Of a stretch of DNA of 21,849 nt, positions 1 to 8,532 are shown piece by piece. A program made the position numbers and the translations under genes. The notes under the pieces are model-generated. The model saw only the letters and a list, made by a program, of their open reading frames with translations. It ran no database searches and was not told the DNA's origin. Origin of the DNA: an uncultured Peptococcaceae bacterium (GTDB lineage Bacteria; Bacillota; Peptococcia; Peptococcales; Peptococcaceae); assembly GCA_902462325.1 (NCBI GenBank), contig CABQBF010000029.1, positions 1 to 21,849 of the forward strand, in the 5' to 3' direction. Numbering within the stretch: the first letter of the stretch is position 1; each line of letters opens with the position of its first letter.

Positions 1-33
1 TTTCTTTGTATTTTTATTGATGCTTATTCGTTT

Positions 34-2301
34 CTATTTCATACCTTCTTTACAGGACCTTTCAACTTTTATCTTATCCAAAGCTTCGTAGCAGTCTGCT
101 ACCGCTTTCTCAGCACTCTCATCTTGGGCAATAACAAAGCCCATTCTTGCTCCACTGCTATCAATCTCGGTTATCTCTTCGCCAACACCATGAACAATGC
201 TGATCTGCTTCACACCAGGAACCATCTCTGCTTCTTCCACACCATCGATGCTCTTAACCACACCTGCGTGCTGCTGGAAGTACCTTATGGCAGATCCTTT
301 ATTCCACTTTGGCTCAATATCCGGTTGCTCACCAAGAGCAATCTTAATGCAACATTCCACCATATTCACACCAGTGGAGAGCGGAACAAGATGAGTTGTG
401 ATGCAATCGCCACCAAGACGTGCCCCCAGTTCCACAATCTTAGGACCTTCAGAGGTAACGATTATTTCTGTGTGAGATGGACCGGTCTTGATTCCGATTG
501 CCTTATTAGCAGCCTTAGCTATTTCAGCAATTCTTTCCGCAATCTCTCTACTATGTCTTGTCGGCTGTGCATGTCCCATCTCGACATAGTGAGGTGCTCC
601 GGTGGTGAGTTTGTCTGTAATCTGTATTACATGGCACTCTCCGTTGATTGAGAGGGTCTCAACACTGACCTCCGGTCCACTCATATATTCTTCAACTACC
701 ACATCACCCACTTTGGAGAATGGTCTGCAGTATTCATATGCTTCTTTTATTGTTTTCTGGTCGTTTATATCCTGGACTTCGTAGATTCCACGACTGCCAG
801 AACTATCGACAGGCTTAACGATGAAAGGAACAGTGAAGTTCTTTACAGCTTCTATGTACTCCTCTTCATTAGTAACCTTATAGAACTTAGGAATAGGAAC
901 TCCGCCCGCCTGGAGCGCTTTTCTCATCTCGGCCTTGTTTGTTGCCTTGAGCGCAGTATCAGCATCAATACCTACTAATCCCATCTCTTTTGCTACGGCA
1001 GCAACAGATCTCATTGGCATGTCAGTCGCCAACGTCATAATTCCATCAATCTGATGCCTCTTTGCTGCTTCCACAATGGCTGATGTATCTATGGTGCTTA
1101 TTACCTCTTTGACTACACCAGGCACCCCAAATCCAACTGCTTCAGGATTCATATCCACAGCAATCACATCAAGACCCATTTCGTTAGCTTTTTCTATAGC
1201 AGGAAGCTGCAGAATACTTGCTCCCAGAATCATTATTTTTTTCTCATTACAAACTCTCCTAATGCAAGAAGCGATATATTTCATATTCTCGACGCTATGG
1301 CGCTGATCACAGTAGATTGTCAGCATGTGTTCTTCAGTGTACTTTGCAACTTCACAAGCAGCTTTTTGCTCATCATTCAATGGCCATATAATCGTACAGA
1401 AGATACCCATTGAGGCAAGCTTTTTCTGTACTTCATCTCTGTTCTCTATGAGAACTGCCACATACACATCACCAAGGCCAGTTTCGTCTTGAACAAAAGT
1501 GAATTCCTTCAGTTCGTCAATAAGTACCTGAGCGTTTCTACCCCGCTTTTCATTAACTTCTTTTAGATTGGCATGACACGCTCTCTCATACGCATACTGT
1601 GACATCAACCCAGGAAGCTTCTCTTCATCAATCATGTCTGTCACAGTTGAGAAGATTTTCCGATACTCAGTCTTTATTGACTCGTCACCGGATTGAAGGA
1701 ACTCGTTTCTCATGCACTGGGCACGGAGCCTAACTTCAGAAAAGGTCAAATCTTCACTGTATTCTTTTTTCTTCAGTTCCCTATCCGTCCACATCATTCC
1801 ACCGTCTGGAATATCAATCCATTTGCGGAGACTTGCCACTGTGAAATCTGGCTTGAAAGTATACCGGCTATTCACCAGAAGGTTGTGTGTCCTATCTTCG
1901 ATGAAGATCAGATGAGGGTGTGAAGCACTCAGCTTTTCAAGTTCTGCATCCCCAATCGCTTTATTACCGAAATAATCCATGTAGAGAAACAGGACAGTTT
2001 TATCTTCATTTGGGATTAGGGAATAAAGTGATTCCATGTCAATAGAATAATTTTTGTTCAGCTTGTAGTACTTAACTTCATGGTCATACATCTCGAATGG
2101 AAGAACCATGGAGTCACAGGCAAGGGCTGGAATCAAAACAGTAGTCGGCTCGAATTCTCTCGCAACAACCTTCAGAGCATCTCGGCCCGACCTTAGACAC
2201 ATAGCCCCCATGAACTTCTCATGAGTTACCTTACCTCTCGACTTTTCGTATAAGTCTCTATCAAGTACGGCATCGTACTCATATCCATATTCCTTTACCA
2301 T
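34..2301 (-). CDS. Fused PLP-fold (DegT-like) domain and ATP-grasp ligase
   Basis: The protein is 755 aa and joins two enzyme folds. Residues about 30-350 resemble a DegT/WecE-type PLP aminotransferase; the segment SLRKWIDIPDGG carries the probable PLP lysine, K160. Residues about 356-755 are an ATP-grasp ligase of the carbamoyl-phosphate-synthase/BtrJ type, with a nucleotide-fold start (IMILGAS), a glycine/serine ATP loop (KPVDSSGSRGI, 496-506) and a metal-binding end (VELGARLGG, 623-631). ATP-grasp enzymes join a carboxylate to an amine using ATP; the substrate here is unknown. I chose the ATG at 2301 because AAGGAG lies 6 nt upstream. A TTG at 2319 is in frame but places that ribosome site inside the gene. 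It is the last gene of the cassette in the window, 23 bp after the phosphoglycosyl transferase. The inferred role is amino-sugar or amino-acid decoration of the surface glycan. Fold assignment is fairly sure; substrate is not. Confidence 0.8.
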   Translation of the reverse strand: MVKEYGYEYDAVLDRDLYEKSRGKVTHEKFMGAMCLRSGRDALKVVAREFEPTTVLIPALACDSMVLPFEMYDHEVKYYKLNKNYSIDMESLYSLIPNEDKTVLFLYMDYFGNKAIGDAELEKLSASHPHLIFIEDRTHNLLVNSRYTFKPDFTVASLRKWIDIPDGGMMWTDRELKKKEYSEDLTFSEVRLRAQCMRNEFLQSGDESIKTEYRKIFSTVTDMIDEEKLPGLMSQYAYERACHANLKEVNEKRGRNAQVLIDELKEFTFVQDETGLGDVYVAVLIENRDEVQKKLASMGIFCTIIWPLNDEQKAACEVAKYTEEHMLTIYCDQRHSVENMKYIASCIRRVCNEKKIMILGASILQLPAIEKANEMGLDVIAVDMNPEAVGFGVPGVVKEVISTIDTSAIVEAAKRHQIDGIMTLATDMPMRSVAAVAKEMGLVGIDADTALKATNKAEMRKALQAGGVPIPKFYKVTNEEEYIEAVKNFTVPFIVKPVDSSGSRGIYEVQDINDQKTIKEAYEYCRPFSKVGDVVVEEYMSGPEVSVETLSINGECHVIQITDKLTTGAPHYVEMGHAQPTRHSREIAERIAEIAKAANKAIGIKTGPSHTEIIVTSEGPKIVELGARLGGDCITTHLVPLSTGVNMVECCIKIALGEQPDIEPKWNKGSAIRYFQQHAGVVKSIDGVEEAEMVPGVKQISIVHGVGEEITEIDSSGARMGFVIAQDESAEKAVADCYEALDKIKVERSCKEGMK

Positions 2302-2324
2302 CCCGTACTCCTTCCGCAAAGCTT

Positions 2325-2963
2325 TTACTGTTTTCTTAACTCTTCAACCAGCTTGTTTGCTTCTTCCTCGTTGCTGGTATCCTTATATGTATTGTCATGT
2401 CCTAATACGACAGCGATTGTTTTGAAGAATATCTTCACATCCATCCAGAAAGTACAATTCCTGGCGTAATAAGCGTCATTCTTCATCTTCTCTTCGCCAT
2501 CTGCGCTATTTCTGTAATACGCCTGGCTATATCCAGTCAGTCCTGGTTTTACGGTCAAAAAGACCTTGATATCTTCAGGATACTTATCCAGCCAATCAGG
2601 TGGATCAGGACGAGGACCAATCAGACTCATCGTTCCATTCAGGAGATTTAAGAGCTGCGGCAATTCATCAATGCTGGTAGCACGCATAAACTTACCGATC
2701 TTGGTCACACGAGGGTCATCCTCCCCGTTATATGTAGAACCATCAGCCAATCGAATGTCTGGTGCGTTCACATACATTGAACGGAACTTGTACATTTTGA
2801 AAAGCTTCCCGTCTTTTCCGATCCGATTGGCGTTGTAGAAAATTGGGCCTTTATCCGTGAAATAGATAATTGGGCCAAAGATAATCGACGCGATCAAAAA
2901 AAACGGAAATCCACATAGTCCTATTAAGAAATCAAAAACATTTTTTAATATTTTTCTATACAT
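2325..2963 (-). CDS. Monotopic phosphoglycosyl transferase (undecaprenyl-phosphate sugar transferase)
   Basis: At 212 aa this matches the short PglC/EpsL-like bacterial sugar transferase family. It moves a sugar-1-phosphate from a UDP-sugar to undecaprenyl phosphate at the inner face of the membrane, starting repeat-unit assembly. An N-terminal hydrophobic re-entrant helix spans about 8-35. Family motifs follow: KFRSM (59-63), the catalytic Asp-Glu pair D99-E100 in SIDELPQLLN, GPRPD (116-120), and PGLTGYSQ (140-147). The last motif is usually PGITGxxQ. The start ATG has GAGG seven nt upstream. It sits between a small VanZ gene and the PLP/ATP-grasp fusion, all on the same strand. The substrate is probably an N-acetylated amino sugar, given the dehydratase and aminotransferase upstream; this is inference. 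Confidence 0.92.
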   Translation of the reverse strand: MYRKILKNVFDFLIGLCGFPFFLIASIIFGPIIYFTDKGPIFYNANRIGKDGKLFKMYKFRSMYVNAPDIRLADGSTYNGEDDPRVTKIGKFMRATSIDELPQLLNLLNGTMSLIGPRPDPPDWLDKYPEDIKVFLTVKPGLTGYSQAYYRNSADGEEKMKNDAYYARNCTFWMDVKIFFKTIAVVLGHDNTYKDTSNEEEANKLVEELRKQ

Positions 2964-2996
2964 ATTACTTCCTCGTGTTCTAAATAGAGTTGATAT

Positions 2997-3323
2997 CTAG
3001 CACCCCACTACGGCACCAATTGTGTTATTCAACACATCATCCGCTTCGCAATAGCCCAAAAGAAAGACATACTGCGTCAGCTCGATAAAAGCAGATAGCA
3101 GGAAACCAAACAGAACGGCCTTCCAGCCCTTTCCACCGAGCAGAAAGCCTAATGGAATGAACATCAGGATATTAAGAGCAATATCCCACCAGAATCCCAT
3201 ACGAACTTCCCAGAACAGTCCCTTAACTATCCTTGTTGCTCTCGTATCTCTAGTGAAAAGAGTCCCCCACAGGATGAAGAAGATATAAATGGCCACAAGC
3301 ACTTTTCTGTTCTTCTTCCCCAT
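2997..3323 (-). CDS. Small VanZ-family membrane protein
   Basis: This 108-aa protein has about three hydrophobic segments (residues about 8-22, 45-62, 68-92). It shows the VanZ hallmarks: a WWDIALNILMFIPLGFLL stretch, then IELTQYVFLLG and DDVLNNTIGAVVG. Members include the teicoplanin-resistance protein VanZ, but most are of unknown function in envelope loci. ATG 3323 is preceded by GGAG at 5 nt, so it is preferred to the in-frame GTG at 3341. The protein ends just after the DDVLNN motif and lacks the last membrane helix many relatives have, so it is on the short side. Its TAG stop is in frame with the next gene, with no other stop in the 33-nt gap. It is encoded between the aminotransferase and the phosphoglycosyl transferase. 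Confidence 0.8.
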   Translation of the reverse strand: MGKKNRKVLVAIYIFFILWGTLFTRDTRATRIVKGLFWEVRMGFWWDIALNILMFIPLGFLLGGKGWKAVLFGFLLSAFIELTQYVFLLGYCEADDVLNNTIGAVVGC

Positions 3324-3345
3324 CCGTGCTCCTTTCCACACTTTC

Positions 3346-4698
3346 TTACTTCAAATACTCCCCAACAACCTCTCTAAAGTTCTCACACACATACTCTACA
3401 CCCTCATCCGTCAGCTTCGTATGCAAAGGCAGCGTAATTAAATTGTGGTAATAATCGTATGCGTTGGGGAAGTCCTTGATATCCCAACCATATGCCTTAT
3501 ATGCAGTCATCATCGGCAGTGGCTTGTAGTGGACATTTGTAGCTACACCCTTTTCTGCCATTTTTTCTATGATCTCATTCCGTTCTTCCACATCAATCCC
3601 CGGAATCCGTGTCAGGTACAGATGGCCGCTGCTTGTGTAATCTTCCCCATAGTGGTTCAGGTGCATTACCCCAAGTCCATCGCACATTTCATCATACTTT
3701 CTGATTATCTCTTTTCTTCTTGCCAGCATCCCTGAATACCGGTCAAGCTGCCTTAATCCAATAGCGGCCATGATGTCCGTCATGTTGCACTTATACCAAG
3801 GACCTACGATATCATATTCCCACGCCCCAAACTTCGCCTTGGCGAGCGCATCCTTATTCTGCCCGTGGAGGCTAAGAAGCTGATACATTTTATATATTTC
3901 AATATCATCCACACCATTTACCGACAGCCATGTGGCTGCCCCTCCTTCTGCGGTCGTAAAATTCTTAACCGCATGGAAAGAAAACGATGTGAAATCGGCG
4001 ATAGCACCGCAGTATTTTCTCTGCCGCTCAATTACTCCATTCCCAGTCTGTGAGACAATCCTTGACGCACCAAGGCTGTGGGCGCAATCCGCAACGACAG
4101 CCACACGCCCGAGAGCATGCTGTATCCTGCTTCCCATATCAGATAACGGATTGCTGTGGTCATTAAGGGGGGTGAAAAGAGGACGTTTCTTCTCCGCAAT
4201 TTCGAAAATGCGATCATAATCACAAACGATGCCGCCAAGATCCACCGCAATGATTGCTTTAGTCTTCGGGGTAATCGCCGCCTCTAGGGCATCGTAATCC
4301 ATTTCGGGAGCATGGCTATCTTTGTTCCCATCTTTCCGGATATCCACAAACTTCACTGTAGCCCCACAATGGATAACGGCAGATGCAGAAGCGGTATATG
4401 TATATGCCGGTACAATCACTTCATCGCCGGAAGTTATTCCGAAAACCCGAAGATTGAGTTCCTCTGCCGCTGTAGCGGAATTCAGGCAGACCACACGCTG
4501 GCCATACTTTATAACCGCCTCTCTTCCAGCACAATCAACGTCATTCTTCCCTGTTTCTATACAAGCCGCTAAACGGCGCTCCAGTTCCTTCGTTCTCGGC
4601 CCTGTAGTGATCCATCCGGAGCGGATGGCATCTGCAACTTCCTGTATCTCAAGCTCACTCATATCTGGCGGGCTAAATGGAATATTTCTCTTTTCCAT
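3346..4698 (-). CDS. DegT/DnrJ/EryC1/StrS-family sugar aminotransferase
   Basis: The 450-aa protein is a PLP-dependent enzyme that transfers an amino group to a keto sugar nucleotide. Visible motifs are IRSGWITTGP at the N-terminus, LNSATAAEELNL (72-83), GDEVIVPAYTYTASA (91-105), the cofactor aspartate D204 in ADCAHSLGA, and the Schiff-base lysine K245 in FSFHAVKNFTTAEGG. It is longer than the usual 370-400 aa because of an insert near 171-200. Upstream lies the CapD/PglF-like dehydratase that would supply a 4-keto sugar, so a 4-amino-sugar product is likely. AAGGAG lies 12 nt before the ATG, a rather long spacing. It follows a truncated relative in the 224-nt gap, indicating cassette replacement. 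Family is certain; exact sugar is not. Confidence 0.93.
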   Translation of the reverse strand: MEKRNIPFSPPDMSELEIQEVADAIRSGWITTGPRTKELERRLAACIETGKNDVDCAGREAVIKYGQRVVCLNSATAAEELNLRVFGITSGDEVIVPAYTYTASASAVIHCGATVKFVDIRKDGNKDSHAPEMDYDALEAAITPKTKAIIAVDLGGIVCDYDRIFEIAEKKRPLFTPLNDHSNPLSDMGSRIQHALGRVAVVADCAHSLGASRIVSQTGNGVIERQRKYCGAIADFTSFSFHAVKNFTTAEGGAATWLSVNGVDDIEIYKMYQLLSLHGQNKDALAKAKFGAWEYDIVGPWYKCNMTDIMAAIGLRQLDRYSGMLARRKEIIRKYDEMCDGLGVMHLNHYGEDYTSSGHLYLTRIPGIDVEERNEIIEKMAEKGVATNVHYKPLPMMTAYKAYGWDIKDFPNAYDYYHNLITLPLHTKLTDEGVEYVCENFREVVGEYLK

Positions 4699-4764
4699 AG
4701 TATTGGTTGACTCCTTCTTTATTTATATCCGTTATATCCGTCAAAATTTGGCCCTATTATTACG

Positions 4765-4869
4765 TCATCCCCAATTAGTCTCATAGGCTTCTGTCACATA
4801 CCGCAATTCTTCTCCATGCATAGTAGGCGATGAAAGCCAAACTTTTTCCTCAAACGGTTTCAAATCCAT
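4765..4869 (-). pseudogene. 5' stump of a second DegT-family aminotransferase
   Basis: In the gap after the dehydratase, a minus-strand frame starts with ATG at 4869, preceded by AGAGGG nine nt upstream. It reads MDLKPFEEKVWLSSPTMHGE and continues to AYETNW before a TGA. This is the standard N-terminus of capsule-locus DegT aminotransferases, which normally continue with a serine/threonine-valine-glycine segment and about 350 further residues. Everything after codon 34 is missing. The start and ribosome site are intact, so the break looks like a recombination junction rather than gradual decay. The full-length aminotransferase now following it has a different N-terminus. Assignment rests on recognition of the family N-terminus. 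Confidence 0.72.
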
Positions 4870-4922
4870 AACACTTTTCCCTCTTCTTTTGCTATACATC
4901 TACGGAATTTGATTTTCATCCT

Positions 4923-6854
4923 TCACGCACCCACAGTACCTGCCTCCGGCATCTGCACAATTTTGGCATTGCCAGCTTGCATCTTTTCTGTTCCATGATG
5001 ATACTGCATCTGCGGATGATAGGTTGGTACTGCCTGCTGCAAGGTTTTCACCAGTTTTTCTTCATTCTGTGCATCTAACGCTTTTTTCAAATCCACCAGA
5101 CTTTGCTGCAGCACTTCGTCTGCCACTGCTGTAATGGTGGCGATAAAAATCTTGCTGTTCTGCGTACTCAAGGTGCCTTCTTCACTCATCCGCAATTCTT
5201 CATAGAGCTTTTCCCCCGGCCGCAGCCCTACAAACTGGATATCAATATCTTTATAAGGCTCCAACCCGGAAAGCCGAATCATCTTTTCCGCCACATCCAA
5301 AATACGTACCGGCTGCCCCATATCTAAGATAAAGATTTCTCCGCCTTTAGCCATACTGCCAGCTTCCAACACCAGCTGCACTGCCTCTGGAATGGTCATA
5401 AAATACCGGATAATATCCTTATGGGTAACGGTCAGCGGCCCGCCCTTAGCCAACTGCTGCTGGAACAGCGGAATCACCGAGCCGTTAGAGCCAATCACAT
5501 TGCCAAACCGTACTGCCACAAAACGGGTTTTCCCCTGTTTGTTCAGCATCTGAATCAGCATTTCAGTAAACCGCTTGGTAGCTCCCATCACATTGGTGGG
5601 ATTTACCGCCTTATCCGTAGAAATCAACAAAAACCGTTCCACTCCATACTGATTCGAAAGTTCCGCCACATTCTTGGTGCCAAAAATATTGTTTTTTACC
5701 GCTTCCTCCGGATTAAACTCCATCAATGGCACATGCTTGTGGGCTGCCGCATGAAACACAATCTGCGGATGATACTTCTGAAACAGCAGCTCCAGCTTCT
5801 CTCTGTCCCGAATGCTGGCAATCTCCGTTACCATAGGGAATTCCTCCCCATAGCGGAATTTCAACTCTTGCTGAATGGAGTACACGTTATTTTCATAAAT
5901 ATCTAACAAAATCAGCTTTTTGGGTTTTAGTTTTGCTAATTGTCGCACCAGCTCGGAACCAATGGAGCCGCCTGCTCCCGTTACCAGAATTACCTTTTCG
6001 CCAAAGCTCTGTGCCGCCGCGCTGTTATCCAAGGAGATACTTTTACGGCCCAGCAGATCTTCGATATTAATTTCCCTTAACTGCTTCATCAGCGGCCGGT
6101 TTTCCTGAATCAAAGCCGTCATATCAGGAATGATATAAGTCTTGCACTTGGCTTCCATACACTTTTCATAAATCCGTTCCTGCTCCTGTTGGGTAGCGGA
6201 AGGGGTACAGATAAAAATGGCTTCAATCTGTTTTTCTCTGCATAGTTCCGAAATTTGATCCACATTACCAGCAACATGAATGCTGTGGAAAAACCGCCCG
6301 ATTTTTTCCGGGTCATCGTCCACTACGCACACCGGATGATACTGATTCTGCGGATTAATCTTCATATCCCGCAGCAAAAAATCTGCAGAAGACCCCGCGC
6401 CTACCAATAGCACTCTTTTTTCTTCGGCGCCCCCGCTGTTCTTCTCCTGACTCATCTGTATGGAGCGCAAATAGCGGTAAATCAAACGAATGGAAAGAAT
6501 CTCTACTGTAATCAGCAAGGAAATTAAAATATAAAAGACCAATGGCATGAAATCGCTGCTCAAATAAGAAGCTGTTGTATAAACAATTCCGCATCCCAGC
6601 GTCACCACAATACAATAGAGAAACTCGGTGCTGCCTGCATAGCGCCATAGGGTGTTATAAAGTCGGCTAATCAGCAGTCCCGCCAAATATACAGCACCTA
6701 ACATTACCATATTCCAAAACCAGACCGACGCCGTTCCCGTTCCCTCTCCATAACGGTATAAACCTGATATCAAAAGCCCTGTGGCCAGCACTGCGACCAT
6801 ATCAACTGCTAACAAACACAGTTTTCGCCAGAAAATATGTCCTGGTTTCATCAT
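4923..6854 (-). CDS. Long-form membrane sugar-nucleotide 4,6-dehydratase (CapD/PglF/FlaA1 family)
   Basis: The 643-aa protein has four N-terminal membrane helices (about 12-31, 46-65, 80-98, 103-122). A first Rossmann-like domain follows, with VLLVGAGSSADFLLRDM near 148-164, then the catalytic extended-SDR domain. The NAD-binding motif is TGAGGSIG (292-299). The active site reads STDKAVNPTNVMGATKR (412-428), with Asp-Lys, Met and Lys in place of the usual Tyr-Lys, as in PglF and WbpM. Such enzymes convert UDP-GlcNAc to a 4-keto-6-deoxy sugar, feeding an aminotransferase. Two adjacent ATG codons are possible (6854 and 6851), both behind a GGGAGGGG site. It lies 18 bp after the CpsD-like kinase. 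The C-terminal tail beyond about 600 is variable and low in motif content. Confidence 0.93.
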   Translation of the reverse strand: MMKPGHIFWRKLCLLAVDMVAVLATGLLISGLYRYGEGTGTASVWFWNMVMLGAVYLAGLLISRLYNTLWRYAGSTEFLYCIVVTLGCGIVYTTASYLSSDFMPLVFYILISLLITVEILSIRLIYRYLRSIQMSQEKNSGGAEEKRVLLVGAGSSADFLLRDMKINPQNQYHPVCVVDDDPEKIGRFFHSIHVAGNVDQISELCREKQIEAIFICTPSATQQEQERIYEKCMEAKCKTYIIPDMTALIQENRPLMKQLREINIEDLLGRKSISLDNSAAAQSFGEKVILVTGAGGSIGSELVRQLAKLKPKKLILLDIYENNVYSIQQELKFRYGEEFPMVTEIASIRDREKLELLFQKYHPQIVFHAAAHKHVPLMEFNPEEAVKNNIFGTKNVAELSNQYGVERFLLISTDKAVNPTNVMGATKRFTEMLIQMLNKQGKTRFVAVRFGNVIGSNGSVIPLFQQQLAKGGPLTVTHKDIIRYFMTIPEAVQLVLEAGSMAKGGEIFILDMGQPVRILDVAEKMIRLSGLEPYKDIDIQFVGLRPGEKLYEELRMSEEGTLSTQNSKIFIATITAVADEVLQQSLVDLKKALDAQNEEKLVKTLQQAVPTYHPQMQYHHGTEKMQAGNAKIVQMPEAGTVGA

Positions 6855-6872
6855 TGCCCCTCCCTTGTCCCC

Positions 6873-7610
6873 TTACTTTTTCTTACCGGCAGCTGTTTTT
6901 CGCTTTTTATGTTTTTTCTCGCCTGTCTGCCGGTCATAATAATCATAGTAGTAATAATCTCTGTCATAGTAATAGCTGTTGCTGCCCTTATGCTTCACCT
7001 TATTCAATACCACACCCAAAATCTTGGCATGGGCTCTGTCCAGCTGTTCCTTTGCTTCCTGCGCCGCCCGGTAATCCACCTCGCCCTGCCCAATTACCAG
7101 CACCACGCCGTCCACCTCGGCAGCTACCAACGCCGGTTCAATAAATAATCCCACCGGCGCCATATCGTAAATCACCATATCATAGTCCTGCTTCACCAAC
7201 TCCATAAAATGCTTAAACTGCTGAGAGCCTATCATTTCTACTGGGTTGGGCGGTACTGGTCCGCAGTCAATAAAATATAAATTCTCATATTCGGTTTTAC
7301 AGATAACTTCCTCCATACTCTTTTCACTTAGAAGCACATTGCAAAGTCCTGTTTCATGGCGAAGTCCTAAGGTATTGCCCAGGTTGGGCCGCCGCAAATC
7401 GGCCTCTACCAACAAGGTTCGTTTCCCGGATTCCGCCATTGTGATACCCAGCAAGGTAGCTGTCGTAGTCTTTCCCGCGCTCATCTCACAGCTGGTCAAC
7501 AATAAAGATTGCACCGGCTTGTCCACCGAGGAAAACATAATATTAGATTTTAAGGTCTTCACTGCCTCCAGCACATGCCGGCTCAGATTGTCATATTGAA
7601 TTCGCGCCAT
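6873..7610 (-). CDS. CpsD/CapB-type bacterial tyrosine kinase
   Basis: The 245-aa cytoplasmic kinase partners the Wzz-like membrane protein to control polysaccharide export and chain length. Walker A is at 40-49 (SCEMSAGKTT), slightly unlike the usual S-x-x-P-x-E-G-K-S/T. Walker A' is LLVEADLRRP (66-75), and Walker B is MVIYDMAPV (145-153). The C-terminus carries a dense tyrosine cluster, nine Tyr between 213 and 225, then a lysine-rich tail; such clusters are autophosphorylated and reversed by CpsB. The ATG has an AGAAGGG site just upstream. It sits 33 bp downstream of the wzz-like gene. The cognate phosphatase gene is divergent on the other side of the promoter region. Confidence 0.93.
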   Translation of the reverse strand: MARIQYDNLSRHVLEAVKTLKSNIMFSSVDKPVQSLLLTSCEMSAGKTTTATLLGITMAESGKRTLLVEADLRRPNLGNTLGLRHETGLCNVLLSEKSMEEVICKTEYENLYFIDCGPVPPNPVEMIGSQQFKHFMELVKQDYDMVIYDMAPVGLFIEPALVAAEVDGVVLVIGQGEVDYRAAQEAKEQLDRAHAKILGVVLNKVKHKGSNSYYYDRDYYYYDYYDRQTGEKKHKKRKTAAGKKK

Positions 7611-7643
7611 TTGCCCTTCTCCTCCACTTGCATGATTATCCTG

Positions 7644-8345
7644 TTACCGTTCTGTAAAATCCGGTATTTTTGCCAACACCGGCAGATTGAGATACCGCTC
7701 GATATCATCGCTGGATTTAATCGTAGTGTCCAAAAAATAACGCAGGAAAGAAATCGCCAGCGCAATCATCAGACCCACCATGGCGCACAGCATGGTGTTT
7801 TTCATCTTTGCCGGTCCGCTGGGTCCTGCCGGTACGGTAGCGGTATCGATCACCGTCACGTTATCCATGTGCATGATCTGCTGCACGCAGGCTGTAAATT
7901 CTTCGGTTAAGATGTTGGCTAATTTGGCTACTCCTTTTTGGTCCGTTCCGGTTACCACAATCTTGATCATGCGGGTATCGGCAGCGGAGGTTACGGAAAT
8001 ACCATAGTCGCTCAGATTCAGCAGGCCCATGCGCTGCGCAGCCGCTTTGGTGACTCGTTCGCTCTGCAGAATTTCTATATAATCCTTGGACAGCATCAGG
8101 CTGCTGTTTAAATCCGTAGCGCTGACAATTTGCTCCCCATTGGCGTCGTAATTGTTGGCCTGTGTGGTATTCATAATGTATAACCGGCTGGAAGCCGTAT
8201 AGGTTGGCGCTACTAAAAACTGATTGACCAGAAATCCCAATACCGCCGCCACCACCGTACAAACGGCCAGCAGCTTCCAATTCTTTTTCACAACCTCCCA
8301 AATCTCTTCCAGAGAAATCTCCATTTCGTCTTCCAAAATCTCCAC
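7644..8345 (-). CDS. Wzz/CpsC-type polysaccharide chain-length and kinase-activator protein
   Basis: The 233-aa protein has two membrane helices (about 24-44 and 183-203) around an extracytoplasmic domain. The proline-rich segment PAGPSGP (172-178) before the second helix is the family signature. It is thought to activate the CpsD-like kinase through its cytoplasmic ends and to set glycan length. I keep the GTG start at 8345 because GAGG lies 5 nt upstream; an ATG at 8324 is an alternative. It is the first gene of the leftward polysaccharide operon. Its leader contains a small GCGCC/GGCGC hairpin. Confidence 0.92.
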   Translation of the reverse strand: MEILEDEMEISLEEIWEVVKKNWKLLAVCTVVAAVLGFLVNQFLVAPTYTASSRLYIMNTTQANNYDANGEQIVSATDLNSSLMLSKDYIEILQSERVTKAAAQRMGLLNLSDYGISVTSAADTRMIKIVVTGTDQKGVAKLANILTEEFTACVQQIMHMDNVTVIDTATVPAGPSGPAKMKNTMLCAMVGLMIALAISFLRYFLDTTIKSSDDIERYLNLPVLAKIPDFTER

Positions 8346-8361
8346 CCTTTCCTCTTTCTTT

Positions 8362-8375
8362 GCGCCAAAAGGCGC
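8362..8375 (-). promoter_or_regulatory. Short hairpin in the wzz-like leader
   Basis: The sequence GCGCC-TTTT-GGCGC (minus strand) is a perfect 5-bp stem with a 4-nt loop ending 16 nt before the GTG start, just upstream of the ribosome site. It is not followed by a T-run, so it is not a terminator. It could stabilise the mRNA or affect initiation. I see no convincing -35/-10 pair for the leftward operon in this gap. Confidence 0.35.
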
Positions 8376-8471
8376 TATGTATCAAATGCACTCTGTTCTG
8401 GCATACTTGAGCCTGTACCAGTAAAATGCGATTGCTGCTTTTTTCTCCAGTAGCTTCTATCTAACATTTTC

Positions 8472-8500
8472 TTTACATTTTGGAAAAATTACGGTATACT
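8472..8500 (+). promoter_or_regulatory. Sigma-A-type promoter of cpsB-vanZ
   Basis: TTTACA (8472-8477) and TATACT (8495-8500) are separated by exactly 17 nt. The predicted start is near 8507, about 25 nt before the cpsB ATG. It is the best housekeeping promoter in the window. Confidence 0.8.
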
Positions 8501-8532
8501 AAAGCCACTTTTTCACAGAAAGGATGAATCCC

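Noticed and set aside
124..651. 175-codon plus-strand frame opposite the PLP/ATP-grasp gene
   Set aside because: It is antisense to a clearly coding gene and shows no domain motif.
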